From an uncultured Collinsella sp. (GTDB lineage Bacteria > Actinomycetota > Coriobacteriia > Coriobacteriales > Coriobacteriaceae): a stretch of DNA of 57,684 bases. The position numbers were made by a program, and so were the translations under genes. The notes under the pieces are model-generated. The model was not told the DNA's origin. It was given only the letters and a program-made list of their open reading frames with translations, and did not search any database. The DNA lies in NCBI GenBank assembly GCA_902496335.1, contig CABVAO010000005.1, positions 1 to 57,684 on the forward strand. The letters run 5' to 3'. Each line of letters opens with the position of its first letter. The first letter of the stretch is position 1. This document shows positions 26,589 through 35,185 of the stretch, one piece after another.

Positions 26589-29015
26589 TTACGCGTGCCA
26601 GATCTCGTCGCGGTACTCGCGAATGGTGCGGTCGCTCGAGAACCAGCCCGAGGAGGCGGTGTTGAGCAGGGCCTTGCGGTTCCAGGTCTCCTGGTCGCCG
26701 TAGCTGTTCGTGAGCTTCTCCCAGGCGTCGACATAGCTGCGGAAATCGGCCATAACCAGGTCGGGGTCGTTGTTGTTCATGAGCTCGTTGTAGATGCTCT
26801 CGAAGTTGCCCGAAAGACCCGCAAAGGTGTTGTCCTTGAGCTCGTCCATCACGCGGCCCAGACGCTCGCGGTCACCGTTGAGGGTATCCCACGCAAAGTA
26901 GCTGTTGGATGCCCAGAGCTGCTCAACCTCGGGAGCGGTCAGGCCAAAGATGGCCTCGTTCTCGCGTCCGGCCAGGTCGGCGATCTCGATGTTGGCGCCG
27001 TCGAGGGTACCCAGCGTAATGGCACCGTTCATCATGAGCTTCATGTTGGACGTGCCCGAGGCCTCCTTGCCGGCCGTGGAGATCTGCTCCGAGATTTCGG
27101 CGGCGGGGTAGATGAGCTGGGCGTTGCTCACGCGGAAGTTGGGGATAAAGCAGACCTTCATGACCTCGTTGACGCGCGGGTCGTTGTTGATGACATCGGC
27201 CACGGAGTTAATAAGACGGATGGTCTCCTTGGCAAAGGTGTAGCTCGAGGCGGCCTTGCCGCTAAAGATGAAGGTCGTCGGCGTCACGTGGAAGTTAGGA
27301 TCGGCGATGCGACGGTTGTAGATGTCCATCACCTTCATGATGTTCATGAGCTGGCGCTTATAGGCGTGGAAGCGCTTAACCTGAACATCGAAGACGGTGT
27401 TGGGGTCAATGACCAGACCGGTCTCAGCCTTGACGTAGGCGGCCAGACGCTCCTTATTGGCGCGCTTGGACGCGCCCACGGCCTTCAAGAACTCGGTGTC
27501 GTTTTGGAAACCTTTAAGCTTCTCCAGCTCAAAGGCGTCCTTCAGCCACCCGTCGCCAATGGCCTCGGTCACGAGCTTGGCATAGGTGGGGTTGGCCTCG
27601 GCAAAGAAGCGACGGTGCGAGATACCGTTGGTCTTGTTGTTGAACTTCTCGGGCGTCAGGGCGTAGAAGTCCTTGAGCACGATGTTCTTGATGATGTCGG
27701 AGTGGATCTTGGCCACGCCGTTGACGCTGTGGCTGCAGATCACAGACAGATTGGCCATGCGAATCTCGCCGTCCCACAGAATGGCGGTCTGGCGCAGACG
27801 CTCCTGCCAGCCCTCCTGCGTGGTGTCGAACGACTCGTGCCAACGACGGCTGATCTCGTCGATGATCTGGTACACGCGGGGGAGGAGCTTGGAGAACGTG
27901 CCGATGGGCCACTTCTCCAGAGCCTCGGGCAGGATGGTGTGGTTGGTGTAGCTCACGACCTGCGTCACGATGTTCCAGGCGTCATCCCACTCGAGCTTCT
28001 TCTCGTCGATGAGGATGCGCATGAGCTCGGGGCCGCACATGGCGGGGTGTGTGTCATTGGTATGGATGGCAACAAACTGCGGCAGCAGCTCCCAGTTCTC
28101 GCCGTGCTCCTTCTCAAAGGTGTCGAGCAGGCTGTAGATGCCGGCCGAGACAAACAGGTACTCCTGCTTCAGGCGCAGCAGACGGCCGTGTTCGCCGGCG
28201 TCGTTGGGGTAGAGGATGGCGCTGATGGCCTCGGCCTCGGCGCGCTCCGCATCTGCCAGGGCGTAGTCGCCGCGGTTGAAGGCCTCCAGATCGAAGTGCT
28301 CCTCGACCGGCTCGGCGGCCCAGACGCGCAGCTTGTTGACGGTCTCGCCGGCATAGCCCACGACGGGGATGTCATAAGGGACGGCCAGAATGTCCTGCGT
28401 GTCCACCGTGCGGTAGAACGTGCGGCCATTCTCCTCAAAGCCCTCAACGTGGCCACCAAACTTGATGGTCACGGCCTTGTCCTGACGACGGACCTCCCAG
28501 GGATAGCCGTGGGTGAGCCACTCGTCGGTGGCCTCGACCTGGCTGCCGTTGACGATCTCCTGCTTAAACAGGCCGTAACGGTAGCGCATGCCGTTGCCGT
28601 AGCCGGCAATGCCCTCGGCTGCCATGGAATCCAGGAAGCACGCGGCCAGACGGCCCAGGCCACCGTTGCCCAGTGCCGGATCGGGTTCCTGGTTTTCGAT
28701 GACGGACAGGTCAAAGCCCATGTCGTCGAGTGCCTCGGCGACCATGTCACGCACGCCAAAGTTGAGCAGGTAGTTGTCGAGCAGGCGGCCGATCAAAAAC
28801 TCGATCGAGAAGTAGTACACGCGCTTTTTGCCCTCGGCGGTGGCGCGGGCATCACTCTTGGTGGCAACGGTCCGGGCCTTCTCGGCCACGAGCTTGGCCA
28901 GGGCGTTAAAACGGTCGAGGTCGCTGGCGGCCTCGACGCTCTTGCCGCTGATGCTCATGACGGCATCGCGATAGAGCTCGGTAAACTCCTGCTTGTTGTC
29001 GAAGATCTTATTCAT
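26589..29015 (-). CDS. glgP: Glycogen/alpha-glucan phosphorylase
   Basis: PLP-dependent GT35 enzyme that releases glucose-1-phosphate from alpha-1,4-glucan ends. The 808-residue protein has the standard blocks: NGGLGRLAACFLDSMA near residue 112, HTNDTHPAMCGPELMR in the middle, and the PLP-lysine region EASGTSNMKLMMNGAITLGTLDGANIEI (catalytic-site Lys in SNMK). GAAAGGA precedes the ATG. It lies between glgB and glgC, so the operon holds both synthesis and breakdown enzymes, suggesting turnover control at the protein level. Confidence 0.96.
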   Translation of the reverse strand: MNKIFDNKQEFTELYRDAVMSISGKSVEAASDLDRFNALAKLVAEKARTVATKSDARATAEGKKRVYYFSIEFLIGRLLDNYLLNFGVRDMVAEALDDMGFDLSVIENQEPDPALGNGGLGRLAACFLDSMAAEGIAGYGNGMRYRYGLFKQEIVNGSQVEATDEWLTHGYPWEVRRQDKAVTIKFGGHVEGFEENGRTFYRTVDTQDILAVPYDIPVVGYAGETVNKLRVWAAEPVEEHFDLEAFNRGDYALADAERAEAEAISAILYPNDAGEHGRLLRLKQEYLFVSAGIYSLLDTFEKEHGENWELLPQFVAIHTNDTHPAMCGPELMRILIDEKKLEWDDAWNIVTQVVSYTNHTILPEALEKWPIGTFSKLLPRVYQIIDEISRRWHESFDTTQEGWQERLRQTAILWDGEIRMANLSVICSHSVNGVAKIHSDIIKNIVLKDFYALTPEKFNNKTNGISHRRFFAEANPTYAKLVTEAIGDGWLKDAFELEKLKGFQNDTEFLKAVGASKRANKERLAAYVKAETGLVIDPNTVFDVQVKRFHAYKRQLMNIMKVMDIYNRRIADPNFHVTPTTFIFSGKAASSYTFAKETIRLINSVADVINNDPRVNEVMKVCFIPNFRVSNAQLIYPAAEISEQISTAGKEASGTSNMKLMMNGAITLGTLDGANIEIADLAGRENEAIFGLTAPEVEQLWASNSYFAWDTLNGDRERLGRVMDELKDNTFAGLSGNFESIYNELMNNNDPDLVMADFRSYVDAWEKLTNSYGDQETWNRKALLNTASSGWFSSDRTIREYRDEIWHA

Positions 29016-29109
29016 ACGTTCCTTTCCCCCGGGGAAGTTTCTCCCGGAACGGTTATGACTTGTATCCTACGCCCCGGCGGGGCGGGTAATTACAGTGGTA
29101 ACACCTTTG

Positions 29110-31341
29110 TTACGCTTTCTTGGCAGGATCCTTAACGGCAGCTGCCTTGGCCTTGGAAGCAGCCTTCTTGGCCGTGGTGGACTTGGCCGAAGCCTTGGCA
29201 GCGGGCTTGGCAGCCTTCGCCTTGGCCGGAGTCTTCTTGGCAGCCGCGGCCTTGGGCTTCACCGAGGACGCACGTTTGCGCGTCGCCTTCTTGGGCTCCT
29301 CAACCACGGGCGGCTTATAGCTGCTGGGACCGCGGCGCTTAAGGACCACGCCTGCCAGGCCAGGCACCTTGATCTCGATGGAGTCCATCTGCCCGTTCCA
29401 GGGATAGGGCTCGCTCGAGCAGGTGTAGGGCTCCTCGCCGGCGTATCCGCTGCCGCCAAACTCGGGACGGTCGGAATCGAAGATGACCTCCCAGTCACCC
29501 TCACGCGGCACGCCTACGCGGAAGCTCTCGTAGCTCGCCGGGTCAAAGTTAATCAGGATCACCAGGTCGTCATCGACGTCCTCGCCCTGACGCACAAAGC
29601 TCACGATGGACTGCTTGGAGTTGTCCGCGTCGATCCAGGTAAAGCCGTCGTCGGTGTAGCCGCGCTCGTACAGGGCAGGCTCGGCAGTGTACAGGTGGTT
29701 GAGCGCCTTGATGAACGCCTGATGATGACGGTGGGTCTCGTACTCCTCGGTCAGGAACCACTGAATGGACTCGTAGTAGCGCCACTCAATAAACTGGCCG
29801 ATCTCGTTGCCCATAAAGTTGAGCTTGGCACCGGGGTGCGTCATCTGGTAGAAGGCCAGCGTGCGCAGGCCGGCAAACTGGCGCCACCAATCGCCCGGCA
29901 TGCGGCCGATGAGCGAGCACTTGCCGTGCACGACCTCGTCGTGGCTCAGCGGGCAGATGAAGTTTTCGGTAAAGGCGTACATGATGGAGAACGTGAGCAG
30001 CCCGTGGTTGCCGGGGCGCCACGGATAATCGGTCTGCATGTAGTGCAGGGTGTCGTTCATCCAGCCCATGTCCCACTTGTAGTGGAAGCCCAGACCGCCG
30101 TCCTGCGGCGGGTAGGTCACGAGCGGCCACGCGGTGGACTCCTCGGCCATCATCATCACGTCAGGGAAGTGGGCCTCCACGGCGCAGTTGACCTGGCGGA
30201 TAAACGCGCTGGCGTCCAGGTCCTCCTCGGTACCGTACTTGTTGAACTTCTTTTGGCCGGGATCGTCGATGCCAAAGTTGAGGTACAGCATGCTGGACAC
30301 GCCGTCCATGCGAATGCCGTCCACGTGGAAGTTCTCGAGCCAGTACAGCACGTTGGAGACTAGGAAGGAGCGGACCTCGCCGCGGGCGAAATCGAACTTG
30401 TGCGTGCCCCAGTTGGGGTGAATCTCGTGCTCAAACAGCATGTGGCCGTTAAAGGTTGCAAGGCCGTGGGAGTCGGCGCAAAAACCGCCGGGCACCCAGT
30501 CCATGATCACGCCGATGCTCGCCTCGTGGCACGCATCGATAAAGTGCATGAGCTGCTGCGGGTTGCCGTAGCGCGACGTGGCGGCGTAGTAGCCGGTCGT
30601 CTGGTAGCCCCAGGAGCCATCGAAGGGATGCTCCATAAGCGGCATGACCTCGATATGCGTGTAGCCCATGTCGCGCACGTAGTCCACGAGCTCCACCGAC
30701 AGGTCGTCGTAGGTGTAGAACTCGCCGCGCTGCGCGGGGAAGGGATCCATGGGTCCGGGGTAGTTGCCGTACTCGTCGGGCTCGCCCTGCGGCGCGTCGC
30801 CGTGGCGCTTCCACGAGCCAATATGCACCTCATAGATGTTGAGCGGCTGCGACATATGGTTGTGGCCGGCGCGGCGCTTGAGCCACGCGGCGTCGTTCCA
30901 CTTGTAGCCATCGAGGGTCCACAGCACGCTCGCGGTACCCGGAGGGCACTCGGCCTTAAAGGCATACGGATCGGCCTTGTAGAGCTTTTCGCCCTCGTTG
31001 GTTTCGATGAGGTACTTATAGAGCTGGCCCTGCTCGGCGCCAGGAATAAAGCCTTCCCAAATAGCGCTCGTATGCACGGGCACCAGCGGGTTGGCTTCCT
31101 CATCCCAGTCGTTAAATTCGCCAATGACATGGACGCTCTTTACGTCGGGGGCCCAAACGCAAAAACGCCAGCCGCGCGTACGGTTCTGCGTGTCGGGGTG
31201 CGCGCCCATCTTTTCCCAGCTGCGCTCCCACATACCAATGCCAAACAGATAGACATCGTCCTTGGAGAGCTCCGGTGCGTGCGGAGCCGGTTTGCGGGTT
31301 GCGGGCTTTTTAGCCGTTGGCTTTAGCTTTGAATCGCTCAC
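29110..31341 (-). CDS. glgB: 1,4-alpha-glucan branching enzyme with basic tails
   Basis: GH13 enzyme that adds alpha-1,6 branches to glycogen. A CBM48-type N-domain is followed by the GH13 barrel: GIRMDGVSSMLYLNFG (nucleophile Asp), MMAEESTAWP (acid Glu) and PLSHDEVVHGKCSL (third acid). Both ends are unusual: the N-terminus has KLKPTAKKPATRKPA and the last 61 residues are a Lys/Ala-rich tail like that of GlgA. The start is uncertain. GTG at 31341 has GGGA seven bases before it; ATG at 31356 or 31353 and TTG at 31401 are alternatives. First gene of the glg operon, with a possible operator array upstream. Confidence 0.94.
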   Translation of the reverse strand: MSDSKLKPTAKKPATRKPAPHAPELSKDDVYLFGIGMWERSWEKMGAHPDTQNRTRGWRFCVWAPDVKSVHVIGEFNDWDEEANPLVPVHTSAIWEGFIPGAEQGQLYKYLIETNEGEKLYKADPYAFKAECPPGTASVLWTLDGYKWNDAAWLKRRAGHNHMSQPLNIYEVHIGSWKRHGDAPQGEPDEYGNYPGPMDPFPAQRGEFYTYDDLSVELVDYVRDMGYTHIEVMPLMEHPFDGSWGYQTTGYYAATSRYGNPQQLMHFIDACHEASIGVIMDWVPGGFCADSHGLATFNGHMLFEHEIHPNWGTHKFDFARGEVRSFLVSNVLYWLENFHVDGIRMDGVSSMLYLNFGIDDPGQKKFNKYGTEEDLDASAFIRQVNCAVEAHFPDVMMMAEESTAWPLVTYPPQDGGLGFHYKWDMGWMNDTLHYMQTDYPWRPGNHGLLTFSIMYAFTENFICPLSHDEVVHGKCSLIGRMPGDWWRQFAGLRTLAFYQMTHPGAKLNFMGNEIGQFIEWRYYESIQWFLTEEYETHRHHQAFIKALNHLYTAEPALYERGYTDDGFTWIDADNSKQSIVSFVRQGEDVDDDLVILINFDPASYESFRVGVPREGDWEVIFDSDRPEFGGSGYAGEEPYTCSSEPYPWNGQMDSIEIKVPGLAGVVLKRRGPSSYKPPVVEEPKKATRKRASSVKPKAAAAKKTPAKAKAAKPAAKASAKSTTAKKAASKAKAAAVKDPAKKA

Positions 31342-31577
31342 GTTTGATCCCATCATGACGCGGCAGCGTGTTGCCTTGGTGACTAGATGCGAAAGGTCCA
31401 AGGCTGCACGAATCGAAGGGACGGCGAAGTTCTGTGATTCGTTCCACCTCGCGTGCTCGGTGGAACTTTCGGCAGAAACTACGATAACACCTGTGCGTTA
31501 GTTTTATGGACGAAAGCGGATTTGCGGGGGCTTTTAATCGGTAAGCGACATGTTTATACCACTGGCAGAATTGCCGT

Positions 31578-31663
31578 GGTAAAACTCTTGACAGTTTTAC
31601 CAATTTGGGTTTCAAAATTGTTTGGCTGACGTTTGGTAAAACGTTTTTAGCAGGATGTTTACC
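31578..31663. promoter_or_regulatory. Possible operator array between glgB and the HAD gene
   Basis: GGTAAAACT (31578-31586) and AGTTTTACC (31593-31601) form a perfect inverted repeat with a six-base spacer. A second pair, GGTAAAAC (31635-31642) and GTTTACC (31657-31663), lies nearer the plus-strand gene. TTGACA sits inside the first palindrome, where a bound regulator would block a -35 box. The shared octamer also precedes the GH13-GH77 gene. Being divergent, it could control glgB, the HAD gene or both. Confidence 0.5.
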
Positions 31664-31686
31664 ATTTGATATCGAAAGGTTCGTTT

Positions 31687-32376
31687 ATGTCCCATACCGC
31701 CGCTTCCAAGGTTGCTTTTATTTTCGATTGCGACGGCACACTTGTTAATAGCACCCCCGTTTGGGCCTATGCCCAGCCCGAGTTATTGCACCGCCACGGT
31801 ATTGACGTGACGGTCGACGATTTTGCCCAGTTTGAGCATTTGTCGTTGGAGGACGAGTGCCAGGCCTACCACGACACGTGGGGCATTGGCACGAATGGTG
31901 AGGAGCTCTACCGTGAGCTGGGCGACATCCTGATCGATGGCTACTCCAAGGTGTCGCCGCGCGAGGGGCTCCTGTCATTTTTGAAGCAGGCGCAGGAGTC
32001 CGGAATTGCCATGTGCGTTGCCACGTCCACGCCGGCCGAGCTGGTTAAGTCTGCGCTTGCGGGCGCTGGGCTCGACGCTTATATGGAGTTTGTTACCACG
32101 ACGGGCGAGGCTGGACGCTCCAAACAGTTCCCCGATGTGTACGAGCTGGCGCAGCGCCGCCTGGAGGAGCGCCATGGGCACAAGTTTGAGCGCGCATGGG
32201 TGTTTGAGGACGCGGTCTTTGGCCTTAAGAGCTCTGGGGTAGCCGGCTTTAAGCGTGTGGGTATTTATGACCCGCACGGCCGCATGAAGCGCGACGACGT
32301 ACGCGCCAACTGCGATATCTTTATCGACAGCTACGAAGAGCTTGACCTGGCTCGCGTGCTTTCGTTTGAGGGATAG
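31687..32376 (+). CDS. HAD-superfamily hydrolase (phosphoglycolate/beta-PGM-like)
   Basis: Cytosolic phosphatase or phosphomutase of the HAD family, 229 residues. Motif I is FDCDGTLVNS near the N-terminus, with the helical cap after it. Motif II is CVATSTPAEL, and the acidic motif IV lies in VFEDAVFGLKSSGVAGF. The ATG at 31687 has GAAAGG eight bases before it. Position next to glgB, across a divergent operator-like region, makes a sugar-phosphate substrate plausible but this is not shown. Its stop is nine bases before thiN. Confidence 0.85.
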   Translation: MSHTAASKVAFIFDCDGTLVNSTPVWAYAQPELLHRHGIDVTVDDFAQFEHLSLEDECQAYHDTWGIGTNGEELYRELGDILIDGYSKVSPREGLLSFLKQAQESGIAMCVATSTPAELVKSALAGAGLDAYMEFVTTTGEAGRSKQFPDVYELAQRRLEERHGHKFERAWVFEDAVFGLKSSGVAGFKRVGIYDPHGRMKRDDVRANCDIFIDSYEELDLARVLSFEG

Positions 32377-32385
32377 GCGAGGGCT

Positions 32386-33027
32386 GTGGCTTGCAAGGTA
32401 TTAGTGGTCTGCGGCTCACCCGTGGTGGCGAGTGCGGATCTGTTGCGTAGGCTAGCTGGGAAGTGCGATCACGTTGTCGCCGTGGACCGCGGACTCGACG
32501 CGCTGCTGGGCGCGGGACTGTGCTGTGACGTGTATGTGGGGGATGCCGACACGGTGAGTGATGCGGGCCGCGCATTAGTCGATGCCGCCACCGACTTTGA
32601 AGTTGAGCGCCACGACCCGTACAAGGACTATACCGATCTGGCACTGGCGCTCGATTCCGTCCGCCGTCGTTGGCCGGGTGCCGAAGTGGTTGCGACTTGC
32701 GCCACGGGCGGGCGTCCGGACATGGCACTTTCCGTACTGGGCCTGCTCGCGGGCTACGAGGACGCACCCATCTGGATCTTCGAGGACAAGGTGGTCGCCC
32801 GCATTCTTCACGCAGGCGAGTCGTGGACCATCGAAGGCGCCGAAGGCAAGACGTTCTCCATCATCGCCATAGCCCCCAACACCAAGGTAAGCGAACATGG
32901 CCTAGAGTGGGAACTAGATCACAGCCCCCTAGACCTCTTGGCCGACACGGGCATCAGCAACGTCGTCAGGTCAACAGCCACGATCCAAGTTCACGCTGGC
33001 ACCGCCATCGCTTACGTATATCAATAG
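32386..33027 (+). CDS. thiN: Thiamine pyrophosphokinase
   Basis: Transfers pyrophosphate from ATP to thiamine to make the cofactor TPP. The 213-residue protein has the signature acidic blocks VAVDRGLDALL, YVGDADTVS and HDPYKDYTDLALAL, followed by the C-terminal TPK beta-sandwich. GTG start at 32386. Short spacing to the HAD gene suggests co-transcription. No TPP riboswitch is seen upstream. Confidence 0.88.
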   Translation: MACKVLVVCGSPVVASADLLRRLAGKCDHVVAVDRGLDALLGAGLCCDVYVGDADTVSDAGRALVDAATDFEVERHDPYKDYTDLALALDSVRRRWPGAEVVATCATGGRPDMALSVLGLLAGYEDAPIWIFEDKVVARILHAGESWTIEGAEGKTFSIIAIAPNTKVSEHGLEWELDHSPLDLLADTGISNVVRSTATIQVHAGTAIAYVYQ

Positions 33028-33054
33028 GCATTTAGAGTCTGACCAAAAAAGTTC

Positions 33055-33083
33055 TTGCACGTCGCGCCAACTTCCCCTATAGT
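33055..33083 (+). promoter_or_regulatory. Promoter of tRNA-Ala
   Basis: TTGCAC at 33055-33060, a 17-base spacer and TATAGT at 33078-33083 match the sigma-70-type consensus closely, ending 13 bases before the tRNA. Confidence 0.75.
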
Positions 33084-33096
33084 ATCTCCTCGTCAC

Positions 33097-33172
33097 GGGG
33101 GCGTAGCTCAGCTGGGAGAGCGCTTGACTGGCAGTCAAGAGGTCAGGGGTTCGATCCCCCTCGTCTCCACCA
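33097..33172 (+). tRNA. tRNA-Ala (GGC anticodon)
   Basis: A 76-base cloverleaf: acceptor strand GGGGGCG pairs with CGTCTCC (with G-T pairs), the D arm carries AGCTCAGCTGGGAGAGC, and the anticodon stem CTTGA/TCAAG encloses loop CTGGCAG with anticodon GGC. The T arm holds GGTTCGATCC, and CCA is encoded. It reads GCC and GCT codons. It has its own promoter and terminator. Confidence 0.97.
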
Positions 33173-33182
33173 TCGTGAATGC

Positions 33183-33213
33183 AAAGGCCTTCGTTATTCC
33201 GAAGGCCTTTTTT
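33183..33213 (+). terminator. Terminator of tRNA-Ala
   Basis: AAAGGCCTTCG and CGAAGGCCTTT form an 11-pair stem with a six-base loop, followed by more T residues. Confidence 0.9.
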
Positions 33214-33214
33214 C

Positions 33215-33659
33215 ATGCCAAAATGCCTCGCGCCACAAACGCAATCCACACCAACAAAAAGTTGCACAAATTATTTCCCATGTCTGTACATAGTTTGTTA
33301 GACAAACGCGATTATCGGCGCAGCCCGCTGCTTCATTTAGGCTTCAGGAACGCCCCTGATCACTACCAATACCTCATTAACCTGCATCAATGTGAACAAC
33401 ATTCCAAAACAACACCCTTGAACACGCTAAATGAACGATATGTTGTCCACCACAAGCCAAATCAGTTTTGGTAACAGCTTGTGCTAGAATACCTAACGTT
33501 ACATGAGTTCAACTGTGCTCGCGGCCCCAGCAAGCCATAAAGCACAAGGTCGAGCAGCGCGTCATGCGCAACCTTAAAAAGGCGATCGCCTAGTTGCAGG
33601 CGATCGCTACACAGAACAGGGAGGATCCCCGACCCGGGGACGAAGTCTTGGAAGAAAAC
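33215..33659 (+). other. Promoter and leader region of the exopolysaccharide operon
   Basis: About 445 A/T-richer bases with no gene. An extended -10 box (TGCTAGAAT, 33482-33490) is the likeliest promoter, leaving a leader of about 160 bases. At 33582-33607 GCGATCGCCT and AGGCGATCGC form a perfect ten-pair hairpin with a six-base loop, about 50 bases before the first gene. It could be a target for antitermination or attenuation. A small palindrome GTTTGT/ACAAAC lies near 33293-33307. Confidence 0.45.
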
Positions 33660-34409
33660 GTGTCGGATAAAACTCAATTTGCAACGGATGCGCCCGTGGG
33701 GGCCGCACTGATTGCTCAGGCCATGGACCGACGTGAGGGTGCCAGCCGCTACAAGGCCATGCAATCCATCATGGACTGGGATCGCTCGCGCTTGGTCTAC
33801 CGCGCTGTTAAGCGCGCCTTTGACGTCGTGTTCAGCGGCTGCGTGCTGGCCGTCATCGCCGTTCCCAGCCTTGCGCTTGCCGCGGCCATCCGCCTTGAGA
33901 GCGAGGGCAACCCCTTCTACAGCCAGATCCGCGTGGGACAGACCCGCCCCGACGGCAGCCTGACAACATTCCGCATGTGGAAGTTCCGTTCCATGTACAA
34001 GGACGCCGACGAGCGCCTCGTCGAGCTAATGGATCAAAACGAGATCGACGGCGCCATGTTCAAGATGAAGGAGGACCCGCGCATCACCAAGATCGGGAAA
34101 TTCATCCGCAAACATTCCATCGACGAGTTCCCGCAGTTCCTGAATGTGTTCCTGGGCCAGATGTCCGTCGTGGGGCCCAGGCCGCCGCTTCCGAATGAGG
34201 TCGCGGAGTACACCGAGTACGACCTGCAGCGCCTGGCCGTGAAGCCCGGCATTACCGGATGGTGGCAGGTTACTGATCGAAACTCAACTGGTTTCGACGG
34301 TATGGTTCAGCGAGATCTTGAGTACATTGCGAGGCGTGGCATTCTCACCGACTTAAGGATTATCGCCCTCACCGTTATTGAAATAATCACGGGAAAGGGT
34401 GCGTTTTAG
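33660..34409 (+). CDS. Initiating sugar-phosphate transferase (bacterial sugar transferase)
   Basis: Adds the first sugar-1-phosphate to undecaprenyl phosphate to begin each polysaccharide repeat unit. One hydrophobic segment (RAFDVVFSGCVLAVIAVPSL) is followed by the cytosolic catalytic domain with WKFRSMYKDADE, RKHSIDEFPQFLNV and SVVGPRPPLPNEV, the signatures of the WbaP/PglC-type transferases. The start is uncertain: GTG at 33660 behind a purine-rich GAAGAAAA is used; TTG codons at 33594 and 33648 are possible. The next gene starts on the last base of the stop. First gene of the exopolysaccharide operon. Confidence 0.87.
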   Translation: MSDKTQFATDAPVGAALIAQAMDRREGASRYKAMQSIMDWDRSRLVYRAVKRAFDVVFSGCVLAVIAVPSLALAAAIRLESEGNPFYSQIRVGQTRPDGSLTTFRMWKFRSMYKDADERLVELMDQNEIDGAMFKMKEDPRITKIGKFIRKHSIDEFPQFLNVFLGQMSVVGPRPPLPNEVAEYTEYDLQRLAVKPGITGWWQVTDRNSTGFDGMVQRDLEYIARRGILTDLRIIALTVIEIITGKGAF

Positions 34410-35185
34410 TGCTTAAGTCCTATCTTCATTATCCCGAATTAAACCGTGTGCCCGTGATCGATGTCCCGATCACGGGCACCAATATGTCTGAATGCGTCGA
34501 TTTCATTACTCATAATATCGACAATCTGCATGGCGAGTATATCTGCGTCTCTAACGCCCATACGTCGGTCATGGCCCATGACGATCCCAGCTACTGGTCC
34601 TGTCAGGCTGAGTCCGTTATGTCCGTTCCCGATGGGAAGCCCCTATCGGTTGTCGGCCGAAAGACGGTCACGTCGATGAGGCGCGTGACTGGTCCGGATC
34701 TGATGCGCGAGATTTTCAGTATTTCCGCTCAGCACGGATGGAGCCATTACTTCTACGGCAACGAACAGAAAAACCTCGAGGCGCTCAAGGAATCGCTTCA
34801 GGAAGAGTATCCAGGCTTGGAAATTGCTGGCATGGAGCCTTCCGTCTTTCGTCCACTTTCCGATGGCGAGAAACGAGACCTTTCACGACGCATTGCCGAT
34901 TCTGGAGCCGACTTTGCATGGATTGCACTTGGCGCTCCGCGCCAGGAAGTCCTCATGCATGAGCTTAAAGGCGGCCCTCAGCCACTGATGATCGGCGTAG
35001 GGGGAGCCTTCAACGTCCTCGCCGGCGTGGTGCCGGAGGCACCGATTTGGATGCAGAACCTAAGTCTCGAGTGGCTATACCGCCTGATGCAGGAGCCGAA
35101 GCGACTATTCAAACGATATCTCGTTACTAATACCAAATTTCTCTTTTACCAGATCACGGGCGCTAAACGCAAGGAAGGCAAGTAG
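34409..35185 (+). CDS. WecG/TagA/CpsF-family glycosyltransferase
   Basis: GT26 enzyme that adds the second sugar to the lipid-linked intermediate, commonly N-acetylmannosamine(-uronate). The 258-residue protein has RRVTGPDLMREIF, a central FAWIALGAPRQE and the long C-terminal signature GVGGAFNVLAGVVPEAPIWM followed by LEWLYRLMQEPKRLFKRYL. GTG start at 34409 overlaps the preceding stop. Its place right after the initiating transferase fits its role in the second step. The actual sugar is not determined. Confidence 0.9.
   Translation: MLKSYLHYPELNRVPVIDVPITGTNMSECVDFITHNIDNLHGEYICVSNAHTSVMAHDDPSYWSCQAESVMSVPDGKPLSVVGRKTVTSMRRVTGPDLMREIFSISAQHGWSHYFYGNEQKNLEALKESLQEEYPGLEIAGMEPSVFRPLSDGEKRDLSRRIADSGADFAWIALGAPRQEVLMHELKGGPQPLMIGVGGAFNVLAGVVPEAPIWMQNLSLEWLYRLMQEPKRLFKRYLVTNTKFLFYQITGAKRKEGK

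Noticed and set aside
25308..29135. 1,275-codon plus-strand frame opposite glgC and glgP
   Set aside because: It runs antisense through two well-defined enzymes. Its composition (Val, Gly, Ala, Leu, His rich) is the usual shadow of GC-rich coding DNA.
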